The notes under the pieces were generated by a model that saw only the letters and a program-made list of their open reading frames with translations, had not been told where the DNA came from and made no database searches. Source: Zygnema cylindricum (taxonomy: Eukaryota; Streptophyta; Zygnematophyceae; Zygnematales; Zygnemataceae). Taken from it: a DNA stretch of 33,874 nt. Location: NCBI GenBank assembly GCA_037447655.1, contig JBBHKE010000161.1, positions 115,689 through 149,562 of the forward strand. The letters run 5' to 3'. A program made the translations under genes and the position numbers. Below, piece after piece: positions 1 through 11,162 of the stretch; positions within the stretch are counted from its first letter, which is position 1; the number at the start of each line of letters is the position of its first letter.

Positions 1-395
1 TCTATCTTTACCATTGTTTCACTATTGTACGGTTAACAAAACAAAATATATCATGAAAAATTTGATAACGTAAAAATATAAAAAACTGTACATATGCTTC
101 AGTTATGACAAATCCTTTACCAAACACTGTGAGTTGCAACTAGTGCAAAAATATTATTTGTCCAACATGTTACAAACATTCTTTTGAGTTGTTTGACCTA
201 ATTTTACGCAAACATTAACACTATTTAGTACATAACATTAGTTTATTTACATTTAAAAGCTGGAAACTTTATTGAATAATGATGGTAACAACATCTTTGT
301 ACAAGGGTAAAATGGAAAGAAACATGAAAATACAAGAGGAATTAGAACGTAAGGCACGCTACAAGATATAAATGGATAAAACAAAAAAAAAAATA
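1..395. other. AT-rich stretch, nothing recognised
   Basis: No open frame, RNA gene or repeat boundary can be supported here. The bases are AT-rich with frequent stops on both strands. Confidence 0.5.
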
Positions 396-398
396 TGA

Positions 399-435
<37 letters not shown>

Positions 436-555
436 AGAGTATAATAGAGTATATATATATATATGGGGATAAATATAATATATATATATATATAGGAGTA
501 TATATATATAGTATATAATATATAGTAGTATATAGGATAAATAGGATATATATAA
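396..555. repeat. AT microsatellite
   Basis: Long runs of alternating TA are broken by short GAGTATA and GGATAAATA interruptions. Open frames read across this tract on the minus strand encode only Tyr/Ile-rich low-complexity peptide and are not genes. Confidence 0.95.
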
Positions 556-1023
556 AGAAATAGAGGCATAAGAGACCAATGGAAAACCATGAAGGACACA
601 GAAGGTCCACAACCGCGTAGATCATACATAATGACTATGTCATTTGGAAAACGTTTTGGGAGAACTTTATTATATACTAACGTTCTTTGTGGAAAGAAGG
701 CAGCAACTTGCACTCATTGAAGAGCAATTTATACACTTTTATCGTAAAAGGTAGCTAAATCGGTTGGTGGAGGCCTCCTCGGACCCTTGGATCGAAATGT
801 TGTTGTTGTATATTTGGAGAGGAAGTCCTCGAAAGCATTCTCTAAATATTAAAAAATCTCTACCGCCGACAAAATTGATCCGATGGGTCACGATGAGTGT
901 AGTATCTTTCTCGGTGGCTCCATGGTCTCGAGCCACCATGCTTCTATGCAATGCGCCATGATAAAACGAGTGTGTTAATCGAATCCGTTACGAATACTAC
1001 ACCAAGGGACATATAGCTCCATT

Positions 1024-1476
1024 GAAGAAAACAAAACAAAGTCAAGGGCTCCGAAAACCATCAAAGTGAGGGCAGAGAGGGACCTTTTGTTTGACAGTGT
1101 AGCACGTAGCAACGCCAACGATAACCGTTACAACTTGCACCGAATCATGTCTAAGTTTCCTACCATATACACGGCGAAGAAAATGTATCCATTCAAAAAT
1201 GATAGGTTCGTTTAAACACAATGAGGTCCCCTAAAATTGGAGAGTGAGGCAAACTTAAAGGTAAGATTAAGAGGGATGCAAACCGGTCAGATGAGAAACG
1301 AATTATCGAAGAAGTTGGCGTGGCTAGCAGCCATGCACCAGTCCAAAGACCGGTTCACAAACGTAAACAAGCACGCGATAGAGGAGAAGTTAGCGCCACT
1401 AAAAGGTTTCGGAAATCGACAAAGACTACTTGCTCCGATATGCTTTGATGTAATTGAAAGTTGGTGTATGCAATGA
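1024..1476 (+). pseudogene. Possible decayed coding stretch, unrecognised
   Basis: One reading frame stays open from 1024 to a TAA near 1213, meets a TGA shortly afterwards, and then stays open again to 1476, about 150 codons in all with only two closely spaced stops. The deduced peptide is mixed and charged (for example RAERDLLFD in the first half and MRNELSKKLAWLAAMHQSK in the second), not low-complexity. There is no ATG at the head of the second part. I recognise no family; a fragment of an old transposable element protein is the simplest reading. It could also be a chance open frame. Flanking sequence on both sides gives no further exon that I can support. Confidence 0.2.
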
Positions 1477-3868
1477 GAGGTTAGTGATGGTAGAACTTAA
1501 CTCCAAGAGTTGAGGGGTAGTAGTACATGAGGCAAAAGGAAGGATTTTTTAAATTGTAAGAGGCCTTCCTCCACTAAGGAAAAAACTTTAAAATAAAGGG
1601 ATCAACAAGTATAAAACAAGAGGTAATGGTAGGGGTCACCAAAGCCCAACTACCCAAATTTGTCGTTGGCGAAATGTTGGCGACGTTTTGAAACCTATTC
1701 CGCCATTCAATTTTCGTCGTGATATCCAATGTTCACATATCGACATTTAAACATGTGAGAAGCGCGTGATTTCTATTGTCTACGCGGTTATCTCACACTT
1801 TTTGTGTTACTAGTTACGAAATAACTTGCAACGAGCTAACGCGTTACGTACATTACACTATTTGGATACGTTTTTAGATAGTGTAGATGACACTAATTAA
1901 ACCATGCCTTTACTTCAATAGAAATAAAATGGTATTACTAATTCAACCTTAGGTTCAAGGGTCGTAAGTTAGGAGCGACGATGTAGTGTTATTAACACTA
2001 ATCGTTGTCCACAGTGTACTTATAATCATCGTTCGATGCAAATTTCGAATGGTTTTGGAATTTGTGATTATTAAGGCATATAGCTATCCAAAACATTGTG
2101 CAATATGTTATGCTGTCGGGATGTAAACATTGAGTTTTTTGCCAAAACCTTTAAGCGTTCTCTGTGAAACCATTTTAGTACTCGACCTGGTTTTGTTCGG
2201 TTTGATCTCGTTAGGGTGTGGGTCAAAACCAACGGTTTGATTGAAACCGGTCTTTAGATTTACAAACCAAAAAAGAACATTGGATTTTGATGAGCCGAAC
2301 AGTTCAACCTGAAAGTCGGTTCTAAAAACTGCTTCGGTCATTCGATGAAGGGGAGCGAGATCCTCGTGGCCATAAACAACCAACCTCACAAATAACATAG
2401 AATAGGTTCCCAAGATTACATGTCGAATTTGCCGTACTAGTTTGCTACTCGCACGGAAAGCATTTATAGAGACTTGGTTCTGTCAAGTCGCAACTATTGA
2501 CTTTTTTTGAAATCAACGTCTATTGAAAATATACAAAAACGTGTAACCTTAAAAAGTTTGTGGTCGTTCGAAACTCATTTCGTCTAGTATTCCATTGTAC
2601 TAAACGTAGTGGTTTGGTGTTCGAAGCAAATATTATGGCGTGCGGAGCCATTCTCTATCGAATTAGTAACTGCTCATGTAACCCATCGAAGATAATTTTT
2701 TTTTTAATGAATTTTCTAATAAAAATTGTTATAAAAAACTTAGCTGTTGTAGAAAGGAAATGGAAACGTCCAATTCGAGAGTCGATCTTAAAAATAAACT
2801 TTTGACGAGTAAAAAAAAAAGAGAGTAAGATATTGACATACTTTTTTTTATCCCGTAGTTATTTTTTAAGTTTGGAACTGAAACAGAAAAATAACCCTTT
2901 GCCGAAAATAATAAATTTTGACCAAGGACCCGATACCCGTGCAAAAAATGCGTCTAAATAATTTGAGAAAATTTTGAGTGTTCTACGAACCGATTAAAAC
3001 TAGGCCGGATCACGCTAGTTGTGAAGTTGTATTCAGCTTCCCCAAAACTCACTGACACAAAACGGTAACGGCGACGCCACCTATCGATATTGTCCTCTTG
3101 CAAAGTGTGAACCAATCAGCCGCGGCGTGCCTCCCATGCTTGATTTAGTGAGTATGCACAAAAACGATATATAGTTGTTATATCACTTACGTAAGCAAAG
3201 GCACAAATTAAATTAAAAAGTACGATGGTAAACCATCTGAGCCAGCCATACAAAAAAGGTGGCATGGCCAAAACTGAAAGGCAACAGGCAGGGAAAAAAA
3301 AAACAAAGTAAGCAACGTAAACACAGAAAAATAGCAATGAACAGTATTTAGGTAATGAAAAATCTCAGATCATGACTATAATGCACCATAGTAAAATGTC
3401 GAACTTACACAAGCTTGTTTGAAGATAAAACATAACGCAAATTTCACTATATTATACACACAAAAGGTGTAAAATAGTCGCATTCTGCCAAAGGTATGTG
3501 CGCACTAATCGTAAGTTAGAGTTAGAGCTTTGTTTTGTAGTGAAGATTTTTCGTACTACACCTTCAGTTGCTATTAGGGTTATTAATTATTTTGCCACTC
3601 AAAAAATCTTTTCTGCGTACACACTTGCCCGATTTTCAATTTGAGACCGCCAATCGGAAGATGAAAATCTTACATTTCAATCGCAACCGTCATATTTACA
3701 ATTGGACATGTATGTACGGAGAAACAATTTTATAAGCGAAGAAAAAAACATATACACTAAAAGCGATCCACGGTGTAGTATGACTGGTGTGCTAATGTTC
3801 GAATACCAAAGTCGTTGTTTAAAGTCGTAACAGTTATAGACGCTATGTCAATTCTCATTTTCTAACAT
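1477..3868. other. Gene-free stretch
   Basis: Several 70-100 codon open frames occur on both strands, but none shows a motif. The stretch near 2170-2260 has interspersed GGTTTGATT and GGTCAAAACC motifs that resemble subterminal regions of hAT-type elements, but no ends could be located. Homopolymer A and T runs are common from 2690 to 2840. Confidence 0.4.
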
Positions 3869-3869
3869 T

Positions 3870-4080
3870 GTTGACGGTATGTTTTTGTGACATCGTAGAC
3901 GCCGACGTCATGACTTTTTGTGACTACCCACGTCAGTGATTCTGGAACTTATCGCCATGGCATTTTTCTTTTCTTGTTTTTTGTCTCATCTCTCGCGATC
4001 TGTCAAATGACAGGCAAAGACGGTCAAAATAATATTTTTTAGTTCACTTTTGTGTCATACCACAGTTGTTGTGATTTGTT
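3870..4080 (+). repeat. Dispersed GACG-rich repeat, copy R4
   Basis: Contains GTGACATCGTAGACGCCGA followed by a CGTCATGA...CGTCAGTGATTC segment and then a T-rich tail. The order of motifs matches the right-hand half of the copies at 19960-20290 (+) and 31060-31275 (minus). This copy is diverged and lacks the left half. Boundaries are approximate. Confidence 0.45.
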
Positions 4081-4086
4081 AGAAAA

Positions 4087-4116
4087 GGAGGGGGGGTGGC
4101 CGTGGGAGAGGGAGGG
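4087..4116 (+). other. G-quadruplex motif
   Basis: Four G-runs occur in order on the plus strand: G7 (4090-4096), then GGG at 4104, 4110 and 4114, with loops of 7, 3 and 1 bases. This fits the standard G3+N1-7 pattern. Whether it folds in the cell is not known. Confidence 0.7.
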
Positions 4117-5335
4117 AAAAAGCGGCGACGACAGTGTGGCCATGAATGAAAGTGAAGGTTTAAGACTTGACGAACATGCTCTCTACAGCTAAGAAAAAAA
4201 ACAACGTGCACTCTCGCTATTGCGAAAATGTTAAAATTGTGTGAGAAGTGCGAAAAGGTTTTTCCTATTCGTCACTTGGGTGTTAAGTTGCCTTCAACTT
4301 GCTCCAAGCGTTATTCACGTTTGAGTTTGAGGATGAGTTGGCATGACGTGGCACTGGGTCGATAAAGGGAAGACGCAAAACTAAAGTAAATACTGAGATT
4401 CACGATGACGTAAACTGTACTCCAGTTACTTCATACCAAAGTTGATTTTTTCAGTGCAACATTTAATTTCCTAACGAAAATGACAAAAAACACCAATGCT
4501 TGGCCGCATGGGAACAATCCCTAATACTCTCAAAAACGTTCCAATATTCAAAATTTAGCTTTTTATATTTTTTTTGGTTGTTCACCTTGAAATTAGGAGG
4601 AAGAATCATCCTGCGTACAATGTGTGCAAATCTCCAATATTACGAGTCACCTTGCAATTGCTTTTGTCCTCTATAATGTTACCTTTGTCTCGTCGTGTAC
4701 ATCGTCAATCATTATTAGCGTTATGAACGCTATATCGGCACCCTGAAATTTTGACCCCAAAAGCTGAAATATAATTAATAAACTATTTTTTTTCTACGTT
4801 AATCAAGGTTTTGGTGAATTAGCGTTGATAATTCTAATTTATGATCTTCTTGAATAGTGTGTTGTACGGAAGTGTCATCCCGTACAAAATGGTACTTTGT
4901 TAAGTAGAAAAGTACGAAATATATACTAGAATTATCACGATCGCACTTAAAACTGCGCTCATAATAAAATGCAGAATGAAATCGTACCTATTTTAGTGTA
5001 AGAATATTGAGGACGTATTGATTATACGTGAAAAAACCCAAATTAGATTTATGAATAAATTAGAGTAAAAAAACCCGACAGTGTACAGTTTGTATTTTGT
5101 ACTTTTACCTATTTGACTGTGAAGATCCTGATGGCTGATCCGTTGTACCCAAATAAGCGTTATGGATCAATTAGAGTAAACTTTTTTTTTCGAAATCTTG
5201 AAAACACAAGTTAGCGTTAATAATGATAATTAATTTTTAACACTAATAATTTCTAAACGCTGATAACGATTGTCGGTGTTACTCGAGCGCTTATTCTACG
5301 TCGTTTTGTGCCAGACCAGCTCATCGATTTCTTGT

Positions 5336-5360
5336 TAAACCACCTTTTCGTGGTGGTTTA
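5336..5360. other. Perfect 9-bp hairpin
   Basis: TAAACCACC (5336-5344) is matched exactly by GGTGGTTTA (5352-5360) around a 7-base loop TTTTCGT. No T-run follows, and no gene lies within reach, so its role is unknown; it may be part of an old foldback element. Confidence 0.6.
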
Positions 5361-5704
5361 GCAAAAAATTGCACCTGCGTAAAAACTTTAACCGGTCGTT
5401 AAACCTTTTTGGAAAAAATTGTATTTTTCACGTATTGACAGATTTCACACTTTTGTTTTGGAGATACGGACACAGCAAAAGTACGTCCAGCTGGATCTTC
5501 TACCACAAACCTTTGTAGCCTGACCGTTTGCGATAACAGTTGAGGTTTGATTCCATCACGCCGTTTTCGGCTGTCAAACCTTTGAAAATTTGCTTCACCC
5601 AGTAGTCAGTGGTAAGGGCGATTTCGCATGTAAGTGAAACTTAGTCTTGTTACTTTGTTTTTTCACAAAGATTCTACGTACTACTTTCAAAGCGGTCCGA
5701 TGTA

Positions 5705-5905
5705 ACGCGATGAAATCGTTACTTTACACTGTGACGGCTGTAGACGAGGGTGTCATTTGTGACGGTTGTAGACGCGGGTGTAATTCGTGACGGCTGTAGA
5801 CGACTACAAAACTTGCGACAATTGATGACGTTTACAAAATGGCGACGGTTCTAGGCGTCTACAGTAGTTTCAGGTGACATTGTAGATGTTAAGGGTTTGT
5901 GACAT
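5705..5905 (+). repeat. Dispersed GACG-rich repeat, copy R1
   Basis: Starts with an ATCGTTACTTT motif shared with copies R2 and R3. It then holds GACTACAAAACTTGCGACAA, a GATGACGTTTACAAAATGGC block, an inverted GGCGTCTAC block and GTGACATTGTAGATGTTAAG. The same blocks occur in the same order at 19960-20290 and, inverted, at 31060-31275. It is non-coding. Confidence 0.6.
5731..5814 (+). repeat. 28-bp minisatellite, 3 units, inside R1
   Basis: Units start at 5731, 5759 and 5787, each opening with GTGACGGYTGTAGACG. The first two continue with a GGGTGT motif, while the third runs into the unique part of the repeat. Copies R2 and R3 carry one and about two related units, so unit number differs between copies. 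Confidence 0.8.
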
Positions 5906-6478
5906 AGTTAAAAAGTAGGCGTTTTTATGGTAGGCCTTTGGTAGGCGCACAAAACTTGGCACAAAACTCGCGCAGAGTAGGCATATTGTATGTGTGTGCG
6001 TTGTGCACACTCTTGTACGAACGTACAAATCTAACGTATCATCATACTACAGCGCACGCCGCCGGACGATTTTTTTTAGCAAACTGACACGGCGTAGGAT
6101 GACATTCCGCGAGAATAAAAACCCAGAAAAAAAAAACGCACACCTAAGTCCTATCGTAAGTTGTGTTATGGGCTTTTCATGTGATCTTCTTAGATCGCTA
6201 CTTTGATCAGCGACCGTCTGATCGTCCAAATCTGATGGTTTAAATAAAAAATACCTCAAAACTCACGGAAAAAAAAATTGCCCGAATGTTTTTCAATATT
6301 TAGACACGACGTTTAATTCTCTATTGATCGATGTGCAACTCAACCCTGTTACTTTTATTTTTCATTTTGCGACCAATACAATATGGGTCTTAAGGCCATA
6401 TTGTATGTTTTGCATACAATAGGCATATTGTACGGGCCTACTTTCACCTACTTTTGAACTATGGTTTGTGATATTTTG

Positions 6479-6841
6479 TAGTGTTGTGTATCGGGTAATA
6501 AATACCGCTGTAAATTCGATATCAAATATAAAACAATTAGGGTGCTCGATATGGTGCGGAATATAGTATGACAATATTACAAAAAATAGTATGGAAAATC
6601 ATGCGTAAAATCACAATGTACCCCCCTCCACCCCCACTGAGGGCGCGCCACAAGGGGGGGGGGGGGGGGGGGGGGGGGGGAGAGGGGGGGGGGCTTTTGA
6701 AAAATAATTGACCTATCATCAACTACGATATATCGTAGTAGGAATATATCAAATAATCGGCCGATATATCAGCTTAAAATCGCAATATTGAGCTTCTCGA
6801 TATATCCAATGTTGGCAAAAAGCCATTAATACGCAACACTA
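6479..6841 (-). mobile_element. TA-flanked MITE-like element, copy A
   Basis: Ends are TA-GTGTTGTGTATCGGG on the left and ATACGCAACAC-TA on the right, an imperfect terminal inverted repeat with a TA dinucleotide at each edge, as for Tc1/mariner-type (Stowaway-like) insertions. The interior matches the element at 28148-28571 in reverse orientation: GAGAAGCTCAATAT, CGATATAT and TTTTCAAAAGC blocks and a G/C-rich centre. No transposase is present (363 bp), so it would depend on an enzyme from elsewhere. The Copia LTR begins seven bases beyond its right edge. Confidence 0.65.
6654..6693 (+). repeat. Long poly-G tract
   Basis: 27 consecutive G, then AGA, then 10 G. It lies at the centre of MITE-like copy A; a C-rich run at 6621-6635 could pair with part of it. 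Copy B has a run of only 11 G or so at the matching place, so the tract has expanded here. Exact length is unreliable in such a run. Confidence 0.85.
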
Positions 6842-6848
6842 ATATTTT

Positions 6849-7200
6849 TGTAGAAATTAATGGTTCTTTTAGTATTTTCTAGGTCCGAACATGTAAATTA
6901 AAATGCACAAAAGAAGCAGAGGCAGTCTGCCTTAACTCCTCTTTTCAACTCCCACACTTTTCGTTATCACTGAAGGTTAGAGAGGGAGCTAGAGTTATGA
7001 CTGCCGATATAGTCCAATGAGAGAGGCAGAGCTATGACTGCCGATATAATCCAATGAGAGAGGCAGAGCTATGACTGCCGATACAGTCCAAAGAGAGAGG
7101 AAAGCAGTAGTTTCCGGTAGGTTTACCAAAAGTTAATTGACGGACCCAGGATTTGATCTTGGTACCTACCGTTTGTCAAAGTCAACAATAGCCGTTAGCA
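6849..7200 (+). repeat. Copia LTR a, 3' truncated
   Basis: Starts TGTAGAAATTAATGG, the same opening as LTR d, and shares a TTACCAAAAGTTA...TTTGATCTTGGTACCTACC block with b and d. Homology stops near 7200, where sequence jumps directly to the end of gag. A full LTR of this family is near 0.9 kb, so about 0.5 kb of LTR plus leader and most of gag are missing here. Confidence 0.75.
6992..7102 (+). repeat. 37-bp tandem triplication in LTR a
   Basis: Units start at 6992, 7029 and 7066. Each carries ATGACTGCCGATA followed by GTCCAATGAGAGAGG with one or two changes. LTRs b, c and d have only one related copy, so this expansion is private to LTR a. Confidence 0.9.
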
Positions 7201-10200
7201 AAAATCCCACGGAAGCAAAAATGTGCTTTCGGTGGACTGAAAGGTGAAGGAGGCTAGATTGTGGATTCAGGTGCCTCCATGTTCATGTGCAAGGATAAGG
7301 ATTTGTTCACTAAGTTGAGAAAGATCCTTACAGTAGGATTGAATATGGGGATGGGAGGGTAGTTACCACTACGTATGTAAGATCGGTAGATCTGAAAGTC
7401 ATAGTGGAGGGAAAAACCTCAATAGTTACGTTCTCGGATGTATTGTTTATTCTGGAGTTAAACAAAAACCTTATCTCTACATCTGTATTTGATGATAAAG
7501 GATTTGAGACTAGCACCAGCAAAGGAGTTTTTACAGCTAGCTTTGAGGAAGATGTGTATTTCATTAATGAGAAAGGAAGCTAAAGAATGTTCAGGCTTGC
7601 TTAAAGTAATGAAAAACTCAAACTTTACTATGCAGGTGTCAATGATATTATGTTGTGGCATAAGTGACTTGGGCATGTGAATCTAGGAAAGCTAAAAGGA
7701 ATGAAAAAGATGGGAGTAGTTGAAGGGATACGTTTTGGGGAAAACGAGAATTTAAGTGATTGTAGTGGGTGTGCTCAGGATAAATCACACATATTACCAT
7801 TTCGAAAGGAAGCAACTTATAAAGGAGAAAAAGTTCTTGATTTGGTATACACGGACATTTAGGGACCAGCAAGAGTGCCATCACCCGGAGGAAAAAGATT
7901 TATGCTAACCAGTACCGATGACTGGTCTCGTTACTCCTGGGTATACATTCTGAAAAAAAATCAGAAACTCCAGAGTATTTCAAACAATATAAAGCATGGG
8001 CCGAGAAGCTTCACGAGACCTCAATAAAGAGAGTAAGAAGTGACAATGGAGGGGAATATACCTCCAATCAGTTTGAAGAGTTCTTAAGAGAAGATGGTGT
8101 GCAACATCAAAAGACAATTCCAGAAAACCCAGAACAGAATGGTGTTGCCGAGAGATTGAACAAGACATTGAATAATAGTGCCCGGAGTATGTTGTCAGAT
8201 AAAAGGATAGGAAAAAGATTTTGGGCCGAAGTTATGAATTGTGCTAATTATTTGAGAAATAGAGTACTTACATCGGCGGTGAAAGACCAAACTCCATATA
8301 AGAGATGGACCGACCGAAAACCAAATCAATCTCACTTAAAGGTTTTCGGTAGTAAAGTCTTCTTTTTAGATACAAACAGATCTAATTGGAAACTAGATCC
8401 TAGAGGGAAACCCGGATATTTGCTACGATATGATGAGGATGTAAAAGGGTATAGAGTGTATGATCTAAAAAGAGAAGTTATAATTCTAGTAAAGCACCTG
8501 GTAGCTATCGATAAAAGGAAGTCAGTAGATCCCTTCAAATCCTCAAAGTCAGTCAGAATCAGATTTGAGTCAGATAATTCTGATGACTTTCATCTTCCAA
8601 ACTATGCGGGTCTCCAAGAAGATGATACTCTTGCAGGGTCAGACGATATCATTGCAGGCTCAAGACAAACCGAGAAAGACTTGGACTTGGAACACCAATG
8701 ACACCTATACCTGAAGCGGAAGACGTGGTGGAAACAAATGGATCTGAGGGACAGAGGAGAAGTCGTGGTGATTCGAAAGAATCCACGCGAACCATCTATT
8801 CCAACCGCAGATTTTGAAGGAGGAAGAAGAAGCAGCAAATGGCTTCAAGAGAAACAAGTTAACAACAAGGTAACTAACCTTTCTCATCCGGATGAACCTC
8901 AAACATATATCGAGGCAATGAACTGTCCGGAGGGAAACCGGTGGAAGACAGCCATCAATGAAGAAATGGCCTCAATCATGGCAGGTGATACATGGGAGTT
9001 GGTGGACTGTCCACCTGATTCCAAACCAATTGGATGTAAGTGGGTTTTCAAATTAAAACTAAATCCTGACAATACTATTGAGCGGTATAAGGCCCGGTTA
9101 GTGGCAAAAGGTTTTACTGAGAAAGAGGGAATAGACTACGAATAAACCTTTACTCCGGTCGTCAGATTTCCCTCGGTCCAGATAGTTTTCAGTCTGGCAA
9201 ATGTACAAGACATGGAAGTACACCAGATGGACATCAAAACTGCCTTCTTGCATGGAGAACTAGAGGAGGAGATCTTCATGCCACAACCGGAAGGATTCGT
9301 GGAACAAGGAGAAGAAAGTAAGGTATGCCGGCTGATCAAATCTCTCAATGGTTTGAAACAGGCGCCTAGACAGTGGAACAAGAAACCTGATGAGTTCCTT
9401 ACTGGTCTAGGATACATTCGGATCAGTTCAGATCATTCAATTTATGTTTTTGAAGATGAGAGAGGTGTCATCTTTATTGCAATTTACGTTGATGATTTTA
9501 TTGTTCTGAGTAAGTCAATGGAGAAAATCAACAAACTAAAAACAAATCTGAAGGGAAGATTTGAGATGAAGGACATGGGGGAAGCAAGATACATTCTGGG
9601 AATACAAGTAGAGAGAGATAGGGAAAAGAGAATAATTAGACTAACTCAGAAAGAGGCAAGTGGAAACATGTTAGAAAAATTTTAGATGGACAAAGCCAAC
9701 AGTTGTACAACACCCATGGATCTAAAGAAGGGAAGTGAGGGGAATGAGGAAGGAGACATCCTAATTCTAGATGATGGACTAGGTTTAGAAGAGAGGAAGA
9801 TCATGCAGACTATCCCATACAGACAGGTAGTGGGCTGTCTGATTTATTTCATGAATTGTACAAGACCGGATTTGGGAGCAGCTGTAAGAGTGCTAAGTAG
9901 GAGTCTGAATGCTCCTACCAAAAAAGATTGGGAAACATCTAAAAGGGTCATTAGATATCTTATAAGAACTAGGGATCTATGGTTGCATCTGGGTGGGGAA
10001 AATACTGACATCACCACTTAGAGTGATGCCAGCTATGGGGATGCGAAGATGTACATCTGGATATGTGTTGTATGTGGGGAATGGTGCTTGTTGCTAGAGC
10101 AGTAAGCAGCAAAAGGTCATTGCTCAGGTCTACCATGGAGGCAGAGTATATGGCATCTTATTCTGCTATCAAGGAATTGATGTGGGTCAAATCCTTGCTT

Positions 10201-10473
10201 GGTGAATTTGGGCATCTTAAGAGTGGAATTCAGAAAATATTTTGTGATAACCAATCAGCAATTGCAATTGCTGCTAATCCCAAACATCATTTTAAAGCAA
10301 AACACATGGACATCAGACTTAGCTTTGTTAGGGAAAAGGTGGAGAACAAAATAATAAGTTTAGAATATAGATCAGACAGTGAGATGGTGGCAGACATGAT
10401 GACTAAGCTTGTACCTTCTCCTAAATTAATTTTTTTTAGAGAGAGATGTGGACTTAAAATTAAGAGTGACTAG
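7201..10473 (+). pseudogene. Copia-type pol polyprotein, decayed
   Basis: Ty1/Copia domain order is complete. A gag zinc-knuckle remnant (KCAFGGLKG, ~7220) has lost two ligands. Protease follows with IVDSGAS (~7259), then the GAG-pre-integrase LWHK-LGH (~7660) and its CSGC zinc motif (~7770). Integrase has TDI (~7855), SDNGGEY (~8040) and the PEQNGVAERLNK glutamate (~8130). Reverse transcriptase covers WKTAINEEM (~8940), KARLVAKGF (~9090), MDIKTAFLHGEL (~9230) and the catalytic IYVDDF (~9485). RNase H has TMEAEYMA (~10135) and CDNQSA (~10245). Integrase before reverse transcriptase marks Copia rather than Gypsy. It cannot make a polyprotein: in-frame stops occur at about 7256, 7580, 7670, 7860, 8700, 9143, 9683 and 10019, with frameshifts near 7340, 7960, 8720 and 10040. 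The N-terminal part of gag is absent. LTR b follows 13 bases after the stop. Confidence 0.93.
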
Positions 10474-10486
10474 AATATAACGGGAG

Positions 10487-11010
10487 TGTTGAAATTAAAG
10501 GTATTTTCTAGGTTACTTAATTGATTTAAGTAGGAGCAAGAAAAAGCAGAGGCAGCGTGCTTCTAACTTATCTCTCTAGCCTCCATACTTGTCGTAGTCA
10601 CTAAAGGCTGGAGAGGAAGCTAGAGCCATGGCTGCCTATACTTCTTCTAAAGTCAAAAGGCAGACCCTTGGTAAACTTACCAAAAGGATTGACGGACCCA
10701 GGATTTGATCTTGGTACCTACCATCCGTCAAAGAAGCCGTTAGTCTTATCCTGTAGTCTAAGACCAGTGCTGAAGTATATATGGTACGATAGCTACTTAA
10801 AGATGACGAAATAGAGAAGTTCGGTTTAATGACAAATGGACCGCAATCACACAGTCACAGTTAAATAGAATTACACCGAAAAGTACTGCTTGTATTTTAA
10901 ACGGCTATAAATTAAGGCCGACATCAATGTAACGACGAAGAAAGAAGCCGGCATCGCGGAATGGTCGATTTTCCAGTTTGCGGTCATAGCCACAGCGGGT
11001 GACACAATTG
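10487..11010 (+). repeat. Copia LTR b, 3' truncated
   Basis: Begins TGTTGAAATTAAAGG directly after polypurine AACGGGAG. It shares GACGGACCCAGGATTTGATC and a GACCAGTGCTGAAGTAT block with LTRs a and d. It is not identical to LTR a, so these two are not a clean young LTR pair. It ends where the next RNase H tail begins. Confidence 0.7.
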
Positions 11011-11149
11011 TGAAAACAAAATTGTGAATGTGGTGATTATGGGTGATAGGGAAATGGTGGCTGATATGATGACAAAACCTGTGCCCTCTCCCAAGTTAAA
11101 ATACTGTGGAGAAAAGTGTGGCTTGAAAGAGAAACAAAAATTAGACTAG
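11011..11149 (+). pseudogene. Copia RNase H C-terminal remnant
   Basis: One frame reads REMVADMMTKPVPSPKLKY and CGEKCGL, then stops at 11147-11149. It matches the last ~35 residues of the pol copy ending at 10473, so it is the tail of a second element. Everything upstream of it in that element is gone. The polypurine end ATGGGGAG and LTR c follow. Confidence 0.85.
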
Positions 11150-11162
11150 AAAATATGGGGAG

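Noticed and set aside
253-713. Long minus-strand frames rich in Tyr and Ile
   Set aside because: They read across the AT microsatellite; composition is entirely low-complexity and several frames are open at once.
2108-2413. 101-codon minus-strand frame
   Set aside because: Part of it comes from GGTTTGATT / GGTCAAAACC motifs typical of transposon subterminal DNA; no protein family is recognised.
6849-10486. LTR a and LTR b as the two ends of one intact young Copia element
   Set aside because: They differ substantially, LTR a resembles LTR d more, and LTR a is joined directly to the end of gag with no leader.
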